A stretch of DNA of 6,602 nucleotides from Candidatus Fischerbacteria bacterium RBG_13_37_8 (GTDB lineage Bacteria > Acidobacteriota > HRBIN11 > MFGW01). The translations under genes were made by a program, and so were the position numbers. Under the pieces are notes generated by a model. That model saw only the letters and a list, made by a program, of their open reading frames with translations. It did no database searches and was not told where the DNA came from. Location of the stretch: positions 1 through 6,602 of the forward strand of contig MFGW01000017.1 of the NCBI GenBank assembly GCA_001780385.1, written 5' to 3'. Below, in pieces: positions 5,810 through 6,602 of this stretch. Numbering within the stretch: the first letter of the stretch is position 1; the number at the start of each line of letters is the position of its first letter.

Positions 5810-6602
5810 TGAAAAATATTGTACAGGCAAGTCTAATAACTACTTACCGATGCAATGCTCGATGTGGAATGTGCGAGATATGGAAGTATCCAACTGATCC
5901 AAAGGATGAGTTGGACCCGAAATACTATGAGAAGCTGCCTGATGGATTTAGAATTAATATAACCGGTGGTGAACCAATGATGCGGGATGATATTGAAGAT
6001 ATTTTTCGAATCCTTTATCCGAAGGCATCATTGCTTGAATTGAGCACAAGTGGTTATTTCACAGATAAGATCGTAAATCTAGCTGAAAAATTTCCAAACA
6101 TATTGATTCGAGTCAGTATCGAGGGTTTACCGGCGACAAATGACCGTTTACGAGGCATTCGTAATGGATTTGATCATGCGTTGAGAACGATCATGGCATT
6201 AAAAAAGACTAAGTGTAGGAATATTGGTTTTTCAGTAGTTATATCGCCACAAAACGCATTTGATTTAGTGAACCTCTATGAATTATGTTGTGCTTTGGGA
6301 GTTGAATTAGGTAATTCAGCTATCCATAATTCTTGGTACTTTCATAAGTATGATAATATCATTTCTGGAGATGAACATATTTGGCAAATGGAAGCGCAAT
6401 TTATAAAGGCTTTGTTGAGATCACCACGATATGGTCTAAAGGCCAAACTTAAGGATTATGGTCGTGCTTATTTTAACCTTAGTATTCTGCGTCGGTTGAG
6501 AGGTGATGAACCTGGGTACCGTCCACCATGTGGCGCTGGCACTGATTTCTTTTTCATCGATCCATTTGGAAATGTATCACCGTGCAATGGTTCTGATGAG
6601 GA
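5809..6602 (+). CDS. Radical SAM protein with SPASM-like C-terminus (3' end outside window)
   Basis: The frame stays open from the ATG at 5809 to the window end, giving 264 residues without a stop. Cys15-x3-Cys19-x2-Cys22 (CNARCGMC) is the radical SAM motif that binds the 4Fe-4S cluster. NITGGEPMMRDDI (50-62) contains the GGEP motif that contacts SAM. RVSIEGLPATNDRLRG (101-116) matches the next conserved strand and turn of the partial TIM barrel. Near the end, CGAGTDFFFIDPFGNVSPC (241-259) is the start of a SPASM/twitch-type auxiliary cluster region. Such enzymes use SAM cleavage to start radical reactions on peptides, proteins or small molecules. In a polysaccharide locus the substrate could be a sugar, a sugar nucleotide or an amino-acid substituent, but nothing here decides it. 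The start overlaps the glycosyltransferase stop in TAATG and has no clear ribosome binding site, so coupling is likely. Confidence 0.9.
   Translation, partial: MKNIVQASLITTYRCNARCGMCEIWKYPTDPKDELDPKYYEKLPDGFRINITGGEPMMRDDIEDIFRILYPKASLLELSTSGYFTDKIVNLAEKFPNILIRVSIEGLPATNDRLRGIRNGFDHALRTIMALKKTKCRNIGFSVVISPQNAFDLVNLYELCCALGVELGNSAIHNSWYFHKYDNIISGDEHIWQMEAQFIKALLRSPRYGLKAKLKDYGRAYFNLSILRRLRGDEPGYRPPCGAGTDFFFIDPFGNVSPCNGSDE

Overview
This window lies inside a surface-polysaccharide (O-antigen, capsule or exopolysaccharide type) biosynthesis locus. All genes are on the + strand. The organism cannot be named from the sequence. The genes are AT-rich and use many ATA, AGA and TTA codons. A flippase beside a polymerase-like membrane protein suggests the Wzx/Wzy route, most familiar from Gram-negative bacteria, but this is inference.

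Layout. Positions 1-528 hold the C-terminal part of a Wzx-type flippase, cut by the window start. Thirteen bases later comes a tightly packed set: a GT4-like glycosyltransferase (542-1606), a zinc-ribbon plus class I SAM methyltransferase (1606-2598), and a polytopic membrane protein resembling Wzy polymerases or O-antigen ligases (2598-4031). The joints at 1606 and 2598 are one-base stop/start overlaps (TAATG, TGATG), so translation is probably coupled.

Positions 4032-4567 contain no intact gene and are clearly richer in G+C than the flanks (161 of 300 bases from 4081 to 4380 by hand count). The middle of this stretch (about 4154-4401) reads as a decayed OrfA of an IS3-family insertion sequence, broken by an in-frame stop, an internal deletion and a frameshift. 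Just before it is a perfect 9-bp GC-rich hairpin. I see no convincing promoter or terminator here.

After the scar, a second module starts: a canonical GT4 glycosyltransferase with a cysteine-rich insertion (4568-5809). It overlaps by one base (TAATG) a radical SAM protein with a SPASM-like C-terminus that runs off the window (5809-6602).

Working model. The two glycosyltransferases add sugars to a lipid-linked oligosaccharide in the cytoplasm. The methyltransferase, and perhaps the radical SAM enzyme, modify a sugar, a substituent or the chain end. The flippase moves the repeat unit across the inner membrane and the polymerase-like protein joins units on the far side. The unusual points are the IS3 scar splitting the locus into two blocks and the radical SAM/SPASM-like enzyme whose substrate cannot be read from the sequence. 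I found no clear evidence for a wholly new system.
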